Assembly (NCBI GenBank): GCA_902706205.1
Contig: CACSKA010000008.1
Span: 101,923-165,922 of the forward strand
Source: Chryseobacterium sp. 18061
GTDB lineage: Bacteria > Pseudomonadota > Gammaproteobacteria > Enterobacterales > Enterobacteriaceae
Direction of reading: 5' to 3'
DNA length: 64,000 bases
Part shown: piece after piece, positions 45,170-53,998 of the stretch
How positions within the stretch are numbered: position 1 is the stretch's first letter
Layout: the number at the start of each line of letters is the position of its first letter
The notes under the pieces: model-generated
What the model was told of the DNA's origin: nothing
Seen by the model: the letters and a program-made list of their open reading frames with translations, nothing else
The model's database searches: none
Made by a program: the position numbers and the translations under genes

Positions 45170-45871
45170 ATGATTACAACCCGAACAGCCAAACAGTGCG
45201 GACAAGCCGATTTCGGCTGGCTGCAGGCGCGATACACCTTCTCCTTCGGACACTACTTCGACCCGAAGCTGCTGGGGTATGCCTCCCTGCGCGTGCTGAA
45301 CCAGGAAGTACTCGGGCCAGGCGCGTCGTTGCAGCCGCGCACGTATCCGAAGGTCGATATCCTGAATATTATTCTGGAAGGGGAAGCCGAATATCGTGAC
45401 AGCGAAGGGAATCACGTTCAGGCTAAAGCGGGCGAAGCGCTGCTGATTGCCACGCAGCCGGGCACCAGCTACAGCGAGCACAACCTCAGCAAAGAGAAGT
45501 CGCTGACGCGAATGCAGCTCTGGCTCGACGCCTGCACGCAGCGAGAAAATCCATCGGTACATAAGCTCGAACTCAGCGACACCGCGCAGCAGCTTATCGC
45601 TTCCCCCGACGGCAGCCAGAATAGCGTGCAGCTTCGCCAGCAAGTGTGGGTTCACCACATTCAGCTGAATAAAGGCGAACAGCTGAGCTTCCAGCTGCAT
45701 GGCCCGCGCGCGTATCTGCAATCCATTCACGGCACCGTTCATGCGGTAACACCGCAGGAAGAGCAGAAAGGATTAACCTGCGGTGATGGCGCATTTATTC
45801 GTGACGAGGCTAACATTACGCTGGTGGCCGATACGCCTCTGCGTGCTTTGCTGATAGATTTACCGGTGTAA
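45170..45871 (+). CDS. yhaK: Pirin-like bicupin YhaK
   Basis: A 233-residue pirin-family bicupin. The N-terminal cupin contains FSFGHYFDPKLLGYASLRVLN and QPRTYPKVDILNIILEG; the HxH-type metal triad of canonical pirins is partly replaced, as in E. coli YhaK, which is proposed to sense oxidative conditions. The function is not settled. Divergent from yhaJ. Confidence 0.94.
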   Translation: MITTRTAKQCGQADFGWLQARYTFSFGHYFDPKLLGYASLRVLNQEVLGPGASLQPRTYPKVDILNIILEGEAEYRDSEGNHVQAKAGEALLIATQPGTSYSEHNLSKEKSLTRMQLWLDACTQRENPSVHKLELSDTAQQLIASPDGSQNSVQLRQQVWVHHIQLNKGEQLSFQLHGPRAYLQSIHGTVHAVTPQEEQKGLTCGDGAFIRDEANITLVADTPLRALLIDLPV

Positions 45872-45881
45872 ACGCTGAAGT

Positions 45882-45906
45882 CAGGCTGGCGCAGGAAGCC
45901 AGCCTG
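45882..45906. terminator. Hairpin between yhaK and cyuA
   Basis: CAGGCTGGC and GCCAGCCTG form a perfect nine-base stem between the converging genes; no strong T-run on either side. Confidence 0.45.
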
Positions 45907-45938
45907 GGATAAGACATCCTTTCCGTTGCCCTGCCCGA

Positions 45939-47249
45939 TTAGCGGGATTTGCGCGACATAATGTCGAGAACCTGACGGTCAGTCTGCTGCATTGCCTGGC
46001 AGGCCAGCGCGCAGAGGTTCGCCAGAGAGTCCTCAACATCGTGTGCCACAATGCCTTCGTTTCCCGTCACTGCCGTGTCATCCAGCGCCATCAGCACCGC
46101 TTTCCACGCCGATGACGCGCTGGTAGAGACTTTCATCGCACAACTGTTCGATGCGCCATCGCAGATCATTCCACTCACGTCACCGATCATGCTATTGATG
46201 GCTTTCGCCAGCGTTTCGTACGAGCCACCCATTAACCAACTCATTCCCGCTGCGGCGCCCATCGACGCTGTGGTAGCAGCACAGAGTGCGGACAAACGCG
46301 GTAGCTGAGCGTGGATGTAGATGGCACTAAGATGAGACAGCATCAGCGCTCTGGCCAGACTCTCTTCACTGGCGCGGAGATGCTCTGCCACCACCATGAC
46401 AGGAAGAGTCGCCGCGATCCCCTGGTTACCTGAGCCAGAATTGCTCATCGCCGGAAGCGACGCGCCACCCATTCGTGCATCCGACGCGGCAGCCGTCCGA
46501 ATCACAATCTCCGATGCCAGACTGTGGCCTATCAACCCCCGTCCGCGCTGTTTTTCCAGCGTCGCACCAATGTGTAAACCCCATTTGCCCTGCAATCCCT
46601 CGAAAGAAAGTGCACCGTTGAGCGCTGCGGCTTCAAGAATAAACGCAATTGCCTCGAACGGAACATGCTCAATAAAATTGAGAATGTCGGCCAACGACGT
46701 CTGTGACATAACCTCCAGCGGGTCTTCTGCCATCGGTTCAACACCACCAGGCCGTTGAGAAAGTAGCGTTTCGCCCTGTTTTTCAATCCTCACAACGCGA
46801 GTATGACCGCCTTCAATAGTGACACTGGCCCAGTATGCTTTGCTCCACACTTTGGCACGAGCGTAGAGCAATTCGGTACAAGGTTCCTGTAGCCTGAGAC
46901 ACACCTTACCCTCGGCGAGCAGTTGTTTTGCTCGCCCGATATCCTCCTGCCGAGCTTGCTTCAGCACCTCCAGTCCGGCATGCGGGTCGCCCGCCAGCGC
47001 GCCCAGCGCTACCGCAATGGGCAGTCCCACCATGCCGGTGCCCGGCACGGTGACACCCATTCCATTTTTCATCAAATTGGGAGAAACCCAGGCTTCAATG
47101 CGTTCAATCTCACCTTCCAGGTGAGCTGACGCGATGGCTCCGGCCAGCGCCAGCGATACCGGCTCGGTACACCCCAGCGCAGGCTTTACTTCCGCACGTA
47201 CGGCGTGGATAAATTTATTCCAAAGTGCAGGATATTCAGTGTTCAACAT
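45939..47249 (-). CDS. cyuA: L-cysteine desulfidase CyuA (YhaM)
   Basis: Degrades L-cysteine to pyruvate, ammonia and sulfide under anaerobic conditions, protecting against excess cysteine. It has 436 residues of the serine-dehydratase-alpha-like UPF0597 family. Cysteines likely to bind the 4Fe-4S cluster are seen in ALGCTEP (~27) and MICDGASNSCAMK. The SNSGSGNQG substrate-binding motif is at ~285. It is 43 bases downstream of cyuP in the same operon. Confidence 0.95.
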   Translation of the reverse strand: MLNTEYPALWNKFIHAVRAEVKPALGCTEPVSLALAGAIASAHLEGEIERIEAWVSPNLMKNGMGVTVPGTGMVGLPIAVALGALAGDPHAGLEVLKQARQEDIGRAKQLLAEGKVCLRLQEPCTELLYARAKVWSKAYWASVTIEGGHTRVVRIEKQGETLLSQRPGGVEPMAEDPLEVMSQTSLADILNFIEHVPFEAIAFILEAAALNGALSFEGLQGKWGLHIGATLEKQRGRGLIGHSLASEIVIRTAAASDARMGGASLPAMSNSGSGNQGIAATLPVMVVAEHLRASEESLARALMLSHLSAIYIHAQLPRLSALCAATTASMGAAAGMSWLMGGSYETLAKAINSMIGDVSGMICDGASNSCAMKVSTSASSAWKAVLMALDDTAVTGNEGIVAHDVEDSLANLCALACQAMQQTDRQVLDIMSRKSR

Positions 47250-47292
47250 ACTTTCGACCTTAACTGTTACTCACGAAACACACTGGACCGGA

Positions 47293-48621
47293 TCAGGAAA
47301 ATGCAAGAAACGGCGATACGCACAGCAGCAAACCGGTGATGATGATGACCTTCAGCGCAAGGCCTTTATATTTATGCAGTGCAGGCACTTTATAGACCAG
47401 CCAGGCAGGGATCAGACATCCCACCATGCCAAAAATTGGGCTGCAAATAGAGGTAAAGCTCAGGACCGGCGCATTAAGCACGATAGCGCTCCAGGAGAGC
47501 AAAATGGCAAAGACCATAATCCCGCCTTGCACGTATTTTTCATTAATGCGTTCAGCTGCATATTTACGCCGCAGCAGGTTCATCACAATTCCCTGCGTGG
47601 CTTCGCGAAAACCAAGATATACGCCAAAGAAGGCAGTCATGACGGCGAAGATATTTAAGATAACGCTGACTATTTTTACCCAGCCGGCGCCGTCACCACT
47701 GATAAACTGCGCCGCAATAGCCAGTGCAGAAATATTTTGCTGGTAGGCTTTCACCGCTTCGTCATGACCCATTGCAAGGGTGAATGATACTGCGTAGAAA
47801 AAGACGGTAACGAATAAGATCCCAAAGGCAATATTCATCGCCCGAAGTGCTTTATATCGCGCCACTTCACGCGATTTTTCTCGGGAACGGTAGGAAATCA
47901 CCATAGGGCTGAGCGTCTGAATAAACAGAATAGAGGTTAGCGTGAAAGGTAAGGTAATAATGGCATTTTTAATCAGCAGGCCGACGGGAGGCAGCGTCCC
48001 CGCATTATAGAGATGCCAAAGGCCTATCATCGAAATGCCCAGCGCGGCGACGACCAGCAGTTTGGTCAAGACCATCAAACTTGAAACCTTAAACAGTAAC
48101 TTCTCTCCCCTTGACGAAATCGCCACCAGAATGCAGATGAGGCCCAGACCGTAAAAGGGGTTGTCCGAGAGCAGGCCGTCAGTCACACCGAAGGTATGCA
48201 AATAAGAGGCACTGTCGTTGGTAATGGCGGTGGAATAGACAAACATCCAGATAACCAGCATCACAAAATAGAGCGCACCTAATAGCACCCCCCAGTTTTT
48301 ACCCAGGTAACCACTGATGACGCTCGGGTAATCTTTGCATTCCGGTGATTCTGCAAGGGTATTGATAAACAGCCTTTGAAATAAATACATGGCCGGGTAG
48401 CCAATCAAGGAGGATAGCAGGAAAACCCACAAGCCCATTAATCCTACCTGAACCGGTAAAAAAACAATTCCCGCGCCGATAGCCATCCCGATACTCATAA
48501 TCACCCATCCGGTATCGGTACTGTCGAATTTAATGGCAGCCTGCCATTCGCTTTCTGTCATGCCATCCCGCTCAGGCGGATCGATATTAATAACGACATG
48601 GTTATTTGTAGCCGTTTCCAT
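47293..48621 (-). CDS. cyuP: Cysteine transporter CyuP (YhaO)
   Basis: A 442-residue APC-superfamily (SdaC/HAAAP type) amino-acid transporter, about 11 membrane segments, taking up cysteine for CyuA. The family opening DSTDTGWVIMSIGMAIGAGIVFLP is at ~32-55. The second of two in-frame ATGs (48621) has GCGAG at a workable distance; the first at 48627 does not. First gene of cyuPA, preceded by a likely regulator site at 48808. Confidence 0.94.
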   Translation of the reverse strand: METATNNHVVINIDPPERDGMTESEWQAAIKFDSTDTGWVIMSIGMAIGAGIVFLPVQVGLMGLWVFLLSSLIGYPAMYLFQRLFINTLAESPECKDYPSVISGYLGKNWGVLLGALYFVMLVIWMFVYSTAITNDSASYLHTFGVTDGLLSDNPFYGLGLICILVAISSRGEKLLFKVSSLMVLTKLLVVAALGISMIGLWHLYNAGTLPPVGLLIKNAIITLPFTLTSILFIQTLSPMVISYRSREKSREVARYKALRAMNIAFGILFVTVFFYAVSFTLAMGHDEAVKAYQQNISALAIAAQFISGDGAGWVKIVSVILNIFAVMTAFFGVYLGFREATQGIVMNLLRRKYAAERINEKYVQGGIMVFAILLSWSAIVLNAPVLSFTSICSPIFGMVGCLIPAWLVYKVPALHKYKGLALKVIIITGLLLCVSPFLAFS

Positions 48622-48807
48622 AAACATTCTCGCTTGTAGGTAGAGGTTTTATTATTTTTTTCACGCTGCATCTGGGCGATATGCATTGTGTTCGCAGGCA
48701 CGTTTTTTTGAATGGAGAAATCATACTCGCGGGATCGGAGAAAAAAATCGCCATTAAAGAATGAATATCGGAACGAAAGAGGAAACTTTTCAGCAAAACC
48801 GAATGGA

Positions 48808-48824
48808 GTAGAAAACTATTCTAC
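48808..48824. promoter_or_regulatory. Palindrome upstream of cyuPA
   Basis: GTAGAA and TTCTAC flank a five-base centre, 187 bases before cyuP. In E. coli the cyuPA genes are activated by the Lrp-type regulator CyuR (DecR) with cysteine; this palindrome is a candidate site, but I cannot match it to a defined consensus. Confidence 0.35.
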
Positions 48825-48869
48825 CATTGGTGTATGTGGGAGGCAGATCACAGATGAAATTTGAGGCAA

Positions 48870-48900
48870 AAAAAGCCCCGATTATGGCTAATCGGGGCCA
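48870..48900 (-). terminator. Terminator of the Spy-like gene
   Basis: GCCCCGATTA and TAATCGGGGC pair with a four-base loop. T-runs lie on both sides, so it can end the minus-strand Spy-like transcript and any plus-strand read-through. Confidence 0.85.
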
Positions 48901-48905
48901 TTTTT

Positions 48906-49316
48906 TTAGTTATTAATGGACTGAATCAAATCGTCCTGGATCTGCTTACGCTGTGCTGGCGTCAGAACCTGGTTCAGGTCGAAGTAGTACTTCACACGGT
49001 AGTAGCGGGTCTGCTGCTCAACTTTGCTGAACGCTTCGAGCTGGGTTTTCACCGCCTGCTCATCCCATTTTCCAGAGTGGATAACGTCAATCAGCGCGCC
49101 ATCTTTCACGTCTTTCATGGACACCTGTTCAACGCTTTTTTCCATTTCGTCGTGCAGGCTTTGGATTTTTGCAACCTGATCGTTGGACAGCTTCAGATGC
49201 TGAACGATTGGATCCTGAGCAGGCGCCGGAGCAACCTCGGTGTTTGCAGCCTGGGCAACACCAGTGAAACCAATCAGGGAAGCAGTCAGCAGCGCAATGC
49301 GGGTCATTTTGTTCAT
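48906..49316 (-). CDS. Spy/CpxP-family periplasmic protein
   Basis: A 136-residue exported protein with signal MNKMTRIALLTASLIGFTGVAQA. The mature part has the LTxxQ-type repeats of the Spy/CpxP fold (LKLSNDQVAKIQSLHDEM and LTPAQRKQIQDDL) and is alpha-helical. Family members are periplasmic chaperones or stress sensors. It is not the true Spy or CpxP by length or flanks, and has its own terminator. It lies, with the BhsA-like gene, where E. coli carries the start of tdc. Confidence 0.8.
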   Translation of the reverse strand: MNKMTRIALLTASLIGFTGVAQAANTEVAPAPAQDPIVQHLKLSNDQVAKIQSLHDEMEKSVEQVSMKDVKDGALIDVIHSGKWDEQAVKTQLEAFSKVEQQTRYYRVKYYFDLNQVLTPAQRKQIQDDLIQSINN

Positions 49317-49410
49317 CGTTAATATCCTTTAAGTAGACATGGACATTATTTCGCGATGGACAGTAAAGAAGTATGACACTTCATTAATATATATTTGAAT
49401 GTAAATGAAA

Positions 49411-49440
49411 AAAGGCCGTATCACAGGCGGCCTTTATGCA
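49411..49440 (-). terminator. Hairpin after the BhsA-like gene
   Basis: AAAGGCCG pairs with CGGCCTTT; the minus strand continues into TTTTTTCATTTAC, fitting termination of the gene at 49451. Confidence 0.65.
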
Positions 49441-49450
49441 GGAATATCGC

Positions 49451-49726
49451 TTATTTATAGAGAATGGCGGTGCCGCCCCACAGGCTGGAATCGCCAGAAT
49501 TACCGAGTCCGACAATTTGATAGTGGCCGGCATTTTCCTGTGCCGCTTTGGCTTTCAGGGCATGAATGGCATCGTCAGAGGAACCCGCAAGGCCAGAAAC
49601 TTGCACGGTGCCCATCTGTTGCAGCGTGCTTGCCTGATCGGAATCAACCTGTTTAGGACCCGCAGCCAGAGCGGTAGCGGAAAGTAACATAAAGACAGCA
49701 CCTGTCAGCAGAGAAGTTGTTTTCAT
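49451..49726 (-). CDS. DUF1471 (BhsA/McbA/YhcN-like) periplasmic protein
   Basis: A 91-residue secreted protein: signal MKTTSLLTGAVFMLLSATALAA, then a single DUF1471 domain with the usual MGTVQVSGLAGSSDDAIHALKAKAA block and the closing GTAILYK strand. Paralogues in E. coli (bhsA, mcbA, yhcN, yahO) respond to stress and affect biofilm and surface properties. Which one this matches best cannot be decided by eye. Next to a Spy-like gene and a c-di-GMP operon. Confidence 0.85.
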   Translation of the reverse strand: MKTTSLLTGAVFMLLSATALAAGPKQVDSDQASTLQQMGTVQVSGLAGSSDDAIHALKAKAAQENAGHYQIVGLGNSGDSSLWGGTAILYK

Positions 49727-49892
49727 TTTTTAACCCTCTCGGAATGGATGTAGAATCGTTTACATCAATAAGTATGTCGCCCGCTCCGTCAGGCGATATA
49801 GGACAAGTGCAAAGTCAGTTAATCATTGTGACAGGATTGTGGAGAAAGCATGTCGGGTTGTGGCGGGAGAAACAGCTGGAAAAATACAAGCG

Positions 49893-49918
49893 AAACGGCG
49901 GCATCTCTGCCGCCGTTT
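49893..49918. terminator. Hairpin after the diguanylate cyclase gene
   Basis: AAACGGCGGCA pairs with TGCCGCCGTTT around TCTC, 34 bases beyond the stop of the minus-strand operon. T-runs are imperfect on both sides. Confidence 0.6.
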
Positions 49919-49952
49919 ATTTTACTAAAAGGGCCTCTCGACGTCTCGAACG

Positions 49953-51431
49953 TTAAACGGCAGGCTGCAGCTCTTCCATTTGGCTTTTGCGCTGCTTTTT
50001 CATTTCATACAGTTCTTCATCCGCTCTTTTATAGCTATCAGTAAAGCCATGCGTCAGTTCACTGATGCCGTAAGAGAACGATAATGGAAGCGTTGTATTT
50101 TCAAATGGGAAACAAGAAAGCTCCGCAACCCGCTTCGCCATCATCTGATGCGCCTGTACGATTGTCATGTTTTGTAATAATAGAACAAACTCATCACCGC
50201 CCATTCGGATCAGATGATCGCCCTGACGAACGGATTCCAGTAAATATTGAGCGAAGAAGATAAGTGCCACATCTCCGGCATGGTGGCCCCAGGTATCGTT
50301 AATGGTTTTGAAATCATTCAAATCCATGGCAACCAGAATACTATTGCGGCTATTAGGAATATTTTCTGTCACGATTTTCCCGCCTTCACGCGACAATGCT
50401 TCAGTCAGCGAATCGGTGGTGAGTTTATCCATCATCAGCTCAATTCTTCTGTGGGAGCGCGTGAAGACCATAAAGAAAAACAGCATGATGATGTTAGCAA
50501 ACATAAAACCTGCAAGCTTAATGCGCAGCAGTTCAGTAAAGCTCACGCGAGTGCTCAGGCAGAAGCCATTTACCAGCTTGATGTCCCCGAGATTAAACTC
50601 GAGCCACGAACCGTGGTCGGGGAAGATATTCATCTCGATGTCATTACCTTTCATGCTATGAATACGAATGTCATACCCAGAATTGGAGATATTCAGCTCA
50701 TTAAAAGCATCACGGAACAGAGAGGCCAGATCTTCTCGGGTGTAATCGATAGCGATAATCCCAGACATTCGACTTCCCTGACCGATGAAGTCCTTAATCA
50801 CTACCGGGCTACCGATAGTGATAGTCGGTAATTTCGAAATGGCATCCTGGTAAACATTGCTATAAAACAGTTCCGGCACGACATACCCACGATTGGTTCT
50901 CAGCAGCGAAGAGGTGGTTACTATGTAGTTAGAAAGACGAAAGTGTGGATTAGCACCCTGAATTTCAATGGCTTTTTCAGTGTTGAAAACGTAATAGTAG
51001 CCAGTATCACCGTCGGTATAGTAGGTCGTAAATTGGGACTTATTTGCATCGCTAAAATTACGCCAGAACGAGCGCAAAATGGTGAATTTCTTACGATGAG
51101 CATCATCAATATCTGCTTTCCATGCGGGAAGCTCGCTGTCGCTCAGTCGTTCATTCACTGTGCCCGCGAATTTTTTGCTGTCGATGCCCATGCTTTGGTT
51201 CAGCATACTGTCTGGCAGTTGCAGCATTGAACTCAGATCAGACGCCATGCTTCTATTATTTTGCGTATCTTTTATAATCAGGCGCATCACACGCGACGTG
51301 ACCAACTCAACATTGGTTCTGGCGTTAGAAAACGAAATATAAAAAGTGAACGCATTCACGATGACTACCATCACCGAAAGCACGATCAAAAAAAGCTTCT
51401 TTTCTGATTTAAGCTGATGCGAATTTTTCAT
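49953..51431 (-). CDS. Membrane diguanylate cyclase with Cache-like sensor
   Basis: Makes c-di-GMP from two GTP at the inner membrane. 492 residues: membrane segments ~12-33 and ~303-324 flank a ~270-residue periplasmic double-Cache-like sensor. The GGDEF domain follows, with DLNDFKTINDTWGHHAGD, the intact active site GGDEF (411-415) and an intact inhibitory I-site RQGD (402-405) five residues before it, so product feedback is expected. The layout resembles E. coli DgcJ but I would not assign that name. It is the last gene of a three-gene operon, five bases after the EAL gene. Confidence 0.93.
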   Translation of the reverse strand: MKNSHQLKSEKKLFLIVLSVMVVIVNAFTFYISFSNARTNVELVTSRVMRLIIKDTQNNRSMASDLSSMLQLPDSMLNQSMGIDSKKFAGTVNERLSDSELPAWKADIDDAHRKKFTILRSFWRNFSDANKSQFTTYYTDGDTGYYYVFNTEKAIEIQGANPHFRLSNYIVTTSSLLRTNRGYVVPELFYSNVYQDAISKLPTITIGSPVVIKDFIGQGSRMSGIIAIDYTREDLASLFRDAFNELNISNSGYDIRIHSMKGNDIEMNIFPDHGSWLEFNLGDIKLVNGFCLSTRVSFTELLRIKLAGFMFANIIMLFFFMVFTRSHRRIELMMDKLTTDSLTEALSREGGKIVTENIPNSRNSILVAMDLNDFKTINDTWGHHAGDVALIFFAQYLLESVRQGDHLIRMGGDEFVLLLQNMTIVQAHQMMAKRVAELSCFPFENTTLPLSFSYGISELTHGFTDSYKRADEELYEMKKQRKSQMEELQPAV

Positions 51432-51436
51432 AGCAT

Positions 51437-53998
51437 TTACCCGTTAGCCTTCACCATGATCACCCCATCCTGCGGTACCCAAGCCGAGAAACGCTGTGGC
51501 CGCGAGTAGTAATACCCCTGCGCTTTCACACATCCCATCGACTCGAGTTTTTCGCCCATTTCCACGGTCTCTATCCCTTCTGCAACCAGCGGTACGCCGA
51601 AGGATTGCGACAGCATAATCACCGACGAAATGATGGCCTCACTCTTACGATCATCCAGCACACCTTTCACAAAATCGCGGTCGATCTTCAGACAATCGAA
51701 AGGCAGTAAATGCAGATAGGACAGGCTTGAGTAACCACTGCCAAAATCATCAATAGCGACAGACAACCCCAGACGGCGAAGATAATTGAGCGTTTCAATG
51801 ACCTTTTGGCTGTTTTGCAGCAGTACGCTTTCGGTAATTTCCAGACAAATATTGCTGTTGATAAGCCCGTTATGTTGAATACAGGTCAACAGATGCGAGG
51901 AGAAATCGGTCTGCTGGAGCTGCACCGCCGAAATATTGATATGTAGCTTAAAGTCGTTCGGCGCGCCGCGGGCGATAAACGCCGCCAGTTCACGACAGGC
52001 TTCTTCGATAATCCAGCGACCCAGACGGATAATGGTGCCGGTACGCTCTGCCAGACCGATAAACACATCCGGCGGCACAAAACCGAGTTCGGCAGATTGC
52101 CAGCGAATAAGACATTCACCTTCCGTGAACGTGTCGGAATTATCCAGGTCGACGATCGGTTGAAGTACCAGATGGAATCCATCATTCAGCAGATCTTCTC
52201 GCAGTGCCTTGAACATGCGGATATTGTTGAGTTCGCTTTCCCGCATCTCCGAAGTGAACAGGACATATTCGCGGTTCGAGCCCGTGCGGATTTGCTGCAA
52301 CGCCAGGCCTGCATTCATCATGCAATCGACCAGATTACCCGGGGTGATTGTCTCCAGCACAGCCCCGCCCTGACCGGTGAAAACATGTGACGCGTCTTCT
52401 GGATCGTTTTGGATTTGTCGGGCTGGCGTGTCATGGAACAATGACGAGATCAGTCCCCAATAGGTATCAAGATCTTTTTGCTCGTTGTGGCCAGGGAAGG
52501 TCACAATGAACAGATCCTCAGAGTAGCGGCAGAAAATACTCTCTGCGGGCGCCAGCTGAACAAGGCTTTCAGCAAAGAAACGAATAAATTTCCTGGCATA
52601 TACGTGGCCCAGCGTACTGCGCATATCACGGAAGTTAGTCACGCGGATCATCACTAATAAATTGCGACCATCATACAGTGACGACTCGTTCATAAAGCCC
52701 TCGCGAGTCAGAACGCCAGTATCTTTATCTTTTTCAATTCGCTGTTTCTGCTCATTCAGCATGCCGGTTATCAGGCCAGACGCCTTACTGAGTTCCTCTT
52801 CGAGTACAGCTATTTCCGTGAATAACGTCCCCTGCTCTGCCTTTTCCCACGACTGTTTGCCGAGCCAGCGGGTTTTCTGAACCAATCGCTGCAACGGATA
52901 GAAAAAGTTTCTCACCAACATAATCATCACCAGCATAAAGAACAGTGCCAGCGTCGACAGCATTATGAGGGTCATGAAATGAGAGGTTTTGTACAGGGTG
53001 TAAGGATGGATATTCGGCGCAATCAGCACCAGCGAACCGTTAAACTGGCCCGACAGGTCGCGAATCGGATGCATTATCACAAAGTAGCCTTCACCTTTGT
53101 GGGTAATGATTCGCGATGACGCGGACTGTTCGTTTTCACCCTGCAACAGGGCTTTAAGCATCGGGAAAGCGTGAATGCTCCGTAGTTTGACGTGCTGACC
53201 TTTCTGATTTCCGTCGTCCGACGCGAGATATTGAGGGCGAGAAGACGAAATAATTTGCTGCTGATCGTCAAGCAGCAGCAGCGTGCTGCCCGACGTCGGG
53301 GCCGATTTTGTAAGGAACTTACTGATAACCGTAGGGTTAATATCGGCAAAAACAACGCCCTTGAAGGCCCGGCTCTCGCCGTATAGAGGCATGCGCCAAC
53401 TCATCGACTGGCCATTGCTGGTCGACATGTGATAATAATTTTTGGTCCAGAACGGCCGAGTTTGCGTCATCGCTTTGACAAACCAGTGACGCGAGAAAAT
53501 GTTGTAGTGCTCAACGTGGCCGACGATGTCCGAATCCTTCGACGCCGTGCGATAGATATCTAATCTGTCTCGAACGGTAGACGAGGTTTTGATCGGGAAA
53601 ATAGCCCCCGTGGCTTTATCTCTTTCGTACGCGATGTACTTCCCGTCCGCCGTCGCCAGACCGATCCGTGAAATCGTATCAGAAGAGACGAAATCATGGC
53701 CCAGCACATGCTTCAGCTGCTGTTCAACAGCAGGAGAATCAATGCCCGAAGACGCATTTACCAAATCAGACATCAACTCGGCCGCGCGCTGAGGCTCGTT
53801 CAGATACATATTGATTCGGTGGCTGAGATACTGGCTTTTTTGGGTCAGCGTTTTTTGCGTCATTTCCGTATACCAGTTGCTGATATCCCGGCGCTGGAGG
53901 AAGAAAAACAGCAACATCATGATGACCGTGCAAACTATCAGGCTTAGGATGAGCGTGCTCGCGAAGGATATCGAGCGTTTATTAAGCATGCGGAACAT
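51437..53998 (-). CDS. Cache-degenerate GGDEF-EAL phosphodiesterase, probably active
   Basis: 853 residues: membrane segment ~13-35, periplasmic Cache domain to ~335, second segment ~341-363, a linker, a degenerate GGDEF domain (RYSEDLF at 491-497 replaces the active site), and a C-terminal EAL domain. The EAL catalytic set is complete: Glu628 (in an ECL variant of EAL), Asn688, Glu720, Asp750-Asp751, Lys771 with Asp773, Glu807 and Gln827. It should therefore hydrolyse c-di-GMP to pGpG. The start overlaps the stop of the upstream paralogue by one base (TGATG). It is adjacent to and cotranscribed with the cyclase, implying balanced control of one c-di-GMP pool. Confidence 0.9.
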   Translation of the reverse strand: MFRMLNKRSISFASTLILSLIVCTVIMMLLFFFLQRRDISNWYTEMTQKTLTQKSQYLSHRINMYLNEPQRAAELMSDLVNASSGIDSPAVEQQLKHVLGHDFVSSDTISRIGLATADGKYIAYERDKATGAIFPIKTSSTVRDRLDIYRTASKDSDIVGHVEHYNIFSRHWFVKAMTQTRPFWTKNYYHMSTSNGQSMSWRMPLYGESRAFKGVVFADINPTVISKFLTKSAPTSGSTLLLLDDQQQIISSSRPQYLASDDGNQKGQHVKLRSIHAFPMLKALLQGENEQSASSRIITHKGEGYFVIMHPIRDLSGQFNGSLVLIAPNIHPYTLYKTSHFMTLIMLSTLALFFMLVMIMLVRNFFYPLQRLVQKTRWLGKQSWEKAEQGTLFTEIAVLEEELSKASGLITGMLNEQKQRIEKDKDTGVLTREGFMNESSLYDGRNLLVMIRVTNFRDMRSTLGHVYARKFIRFFAESLVQLAPAESIFCRYSEDLFIVTFPGHNEQKDLDTYWGLISSLFHDTPARQIQNDPEDASHVFTGQGGAVLETITPGNLVDCMMNAGLALQQIRTGSNREYVLFTSEMRESELNNIRMFKALREDLLNDGFHLVLQPIVDLDNSDTFTEGECLIRWQSAELGFVPPDVFIGLAERTGTIIRLGRWIIEEACRELAAFIARGAPNDFKLHINISAVQLQQTDFSSHLLTCIQHNGLINSNICLEITESVLLQNSQKVIETLNYLRRLGLSVAIDDFGSGYSSLSYLHLLPFDCLKIDRDFVKGVLDDRKSEAIISSVIMLSQSFGVPLVAEGIETVEMGEKLESMGCVKAQGYYYSRPQRFSAWVPQDGVIMVKANG

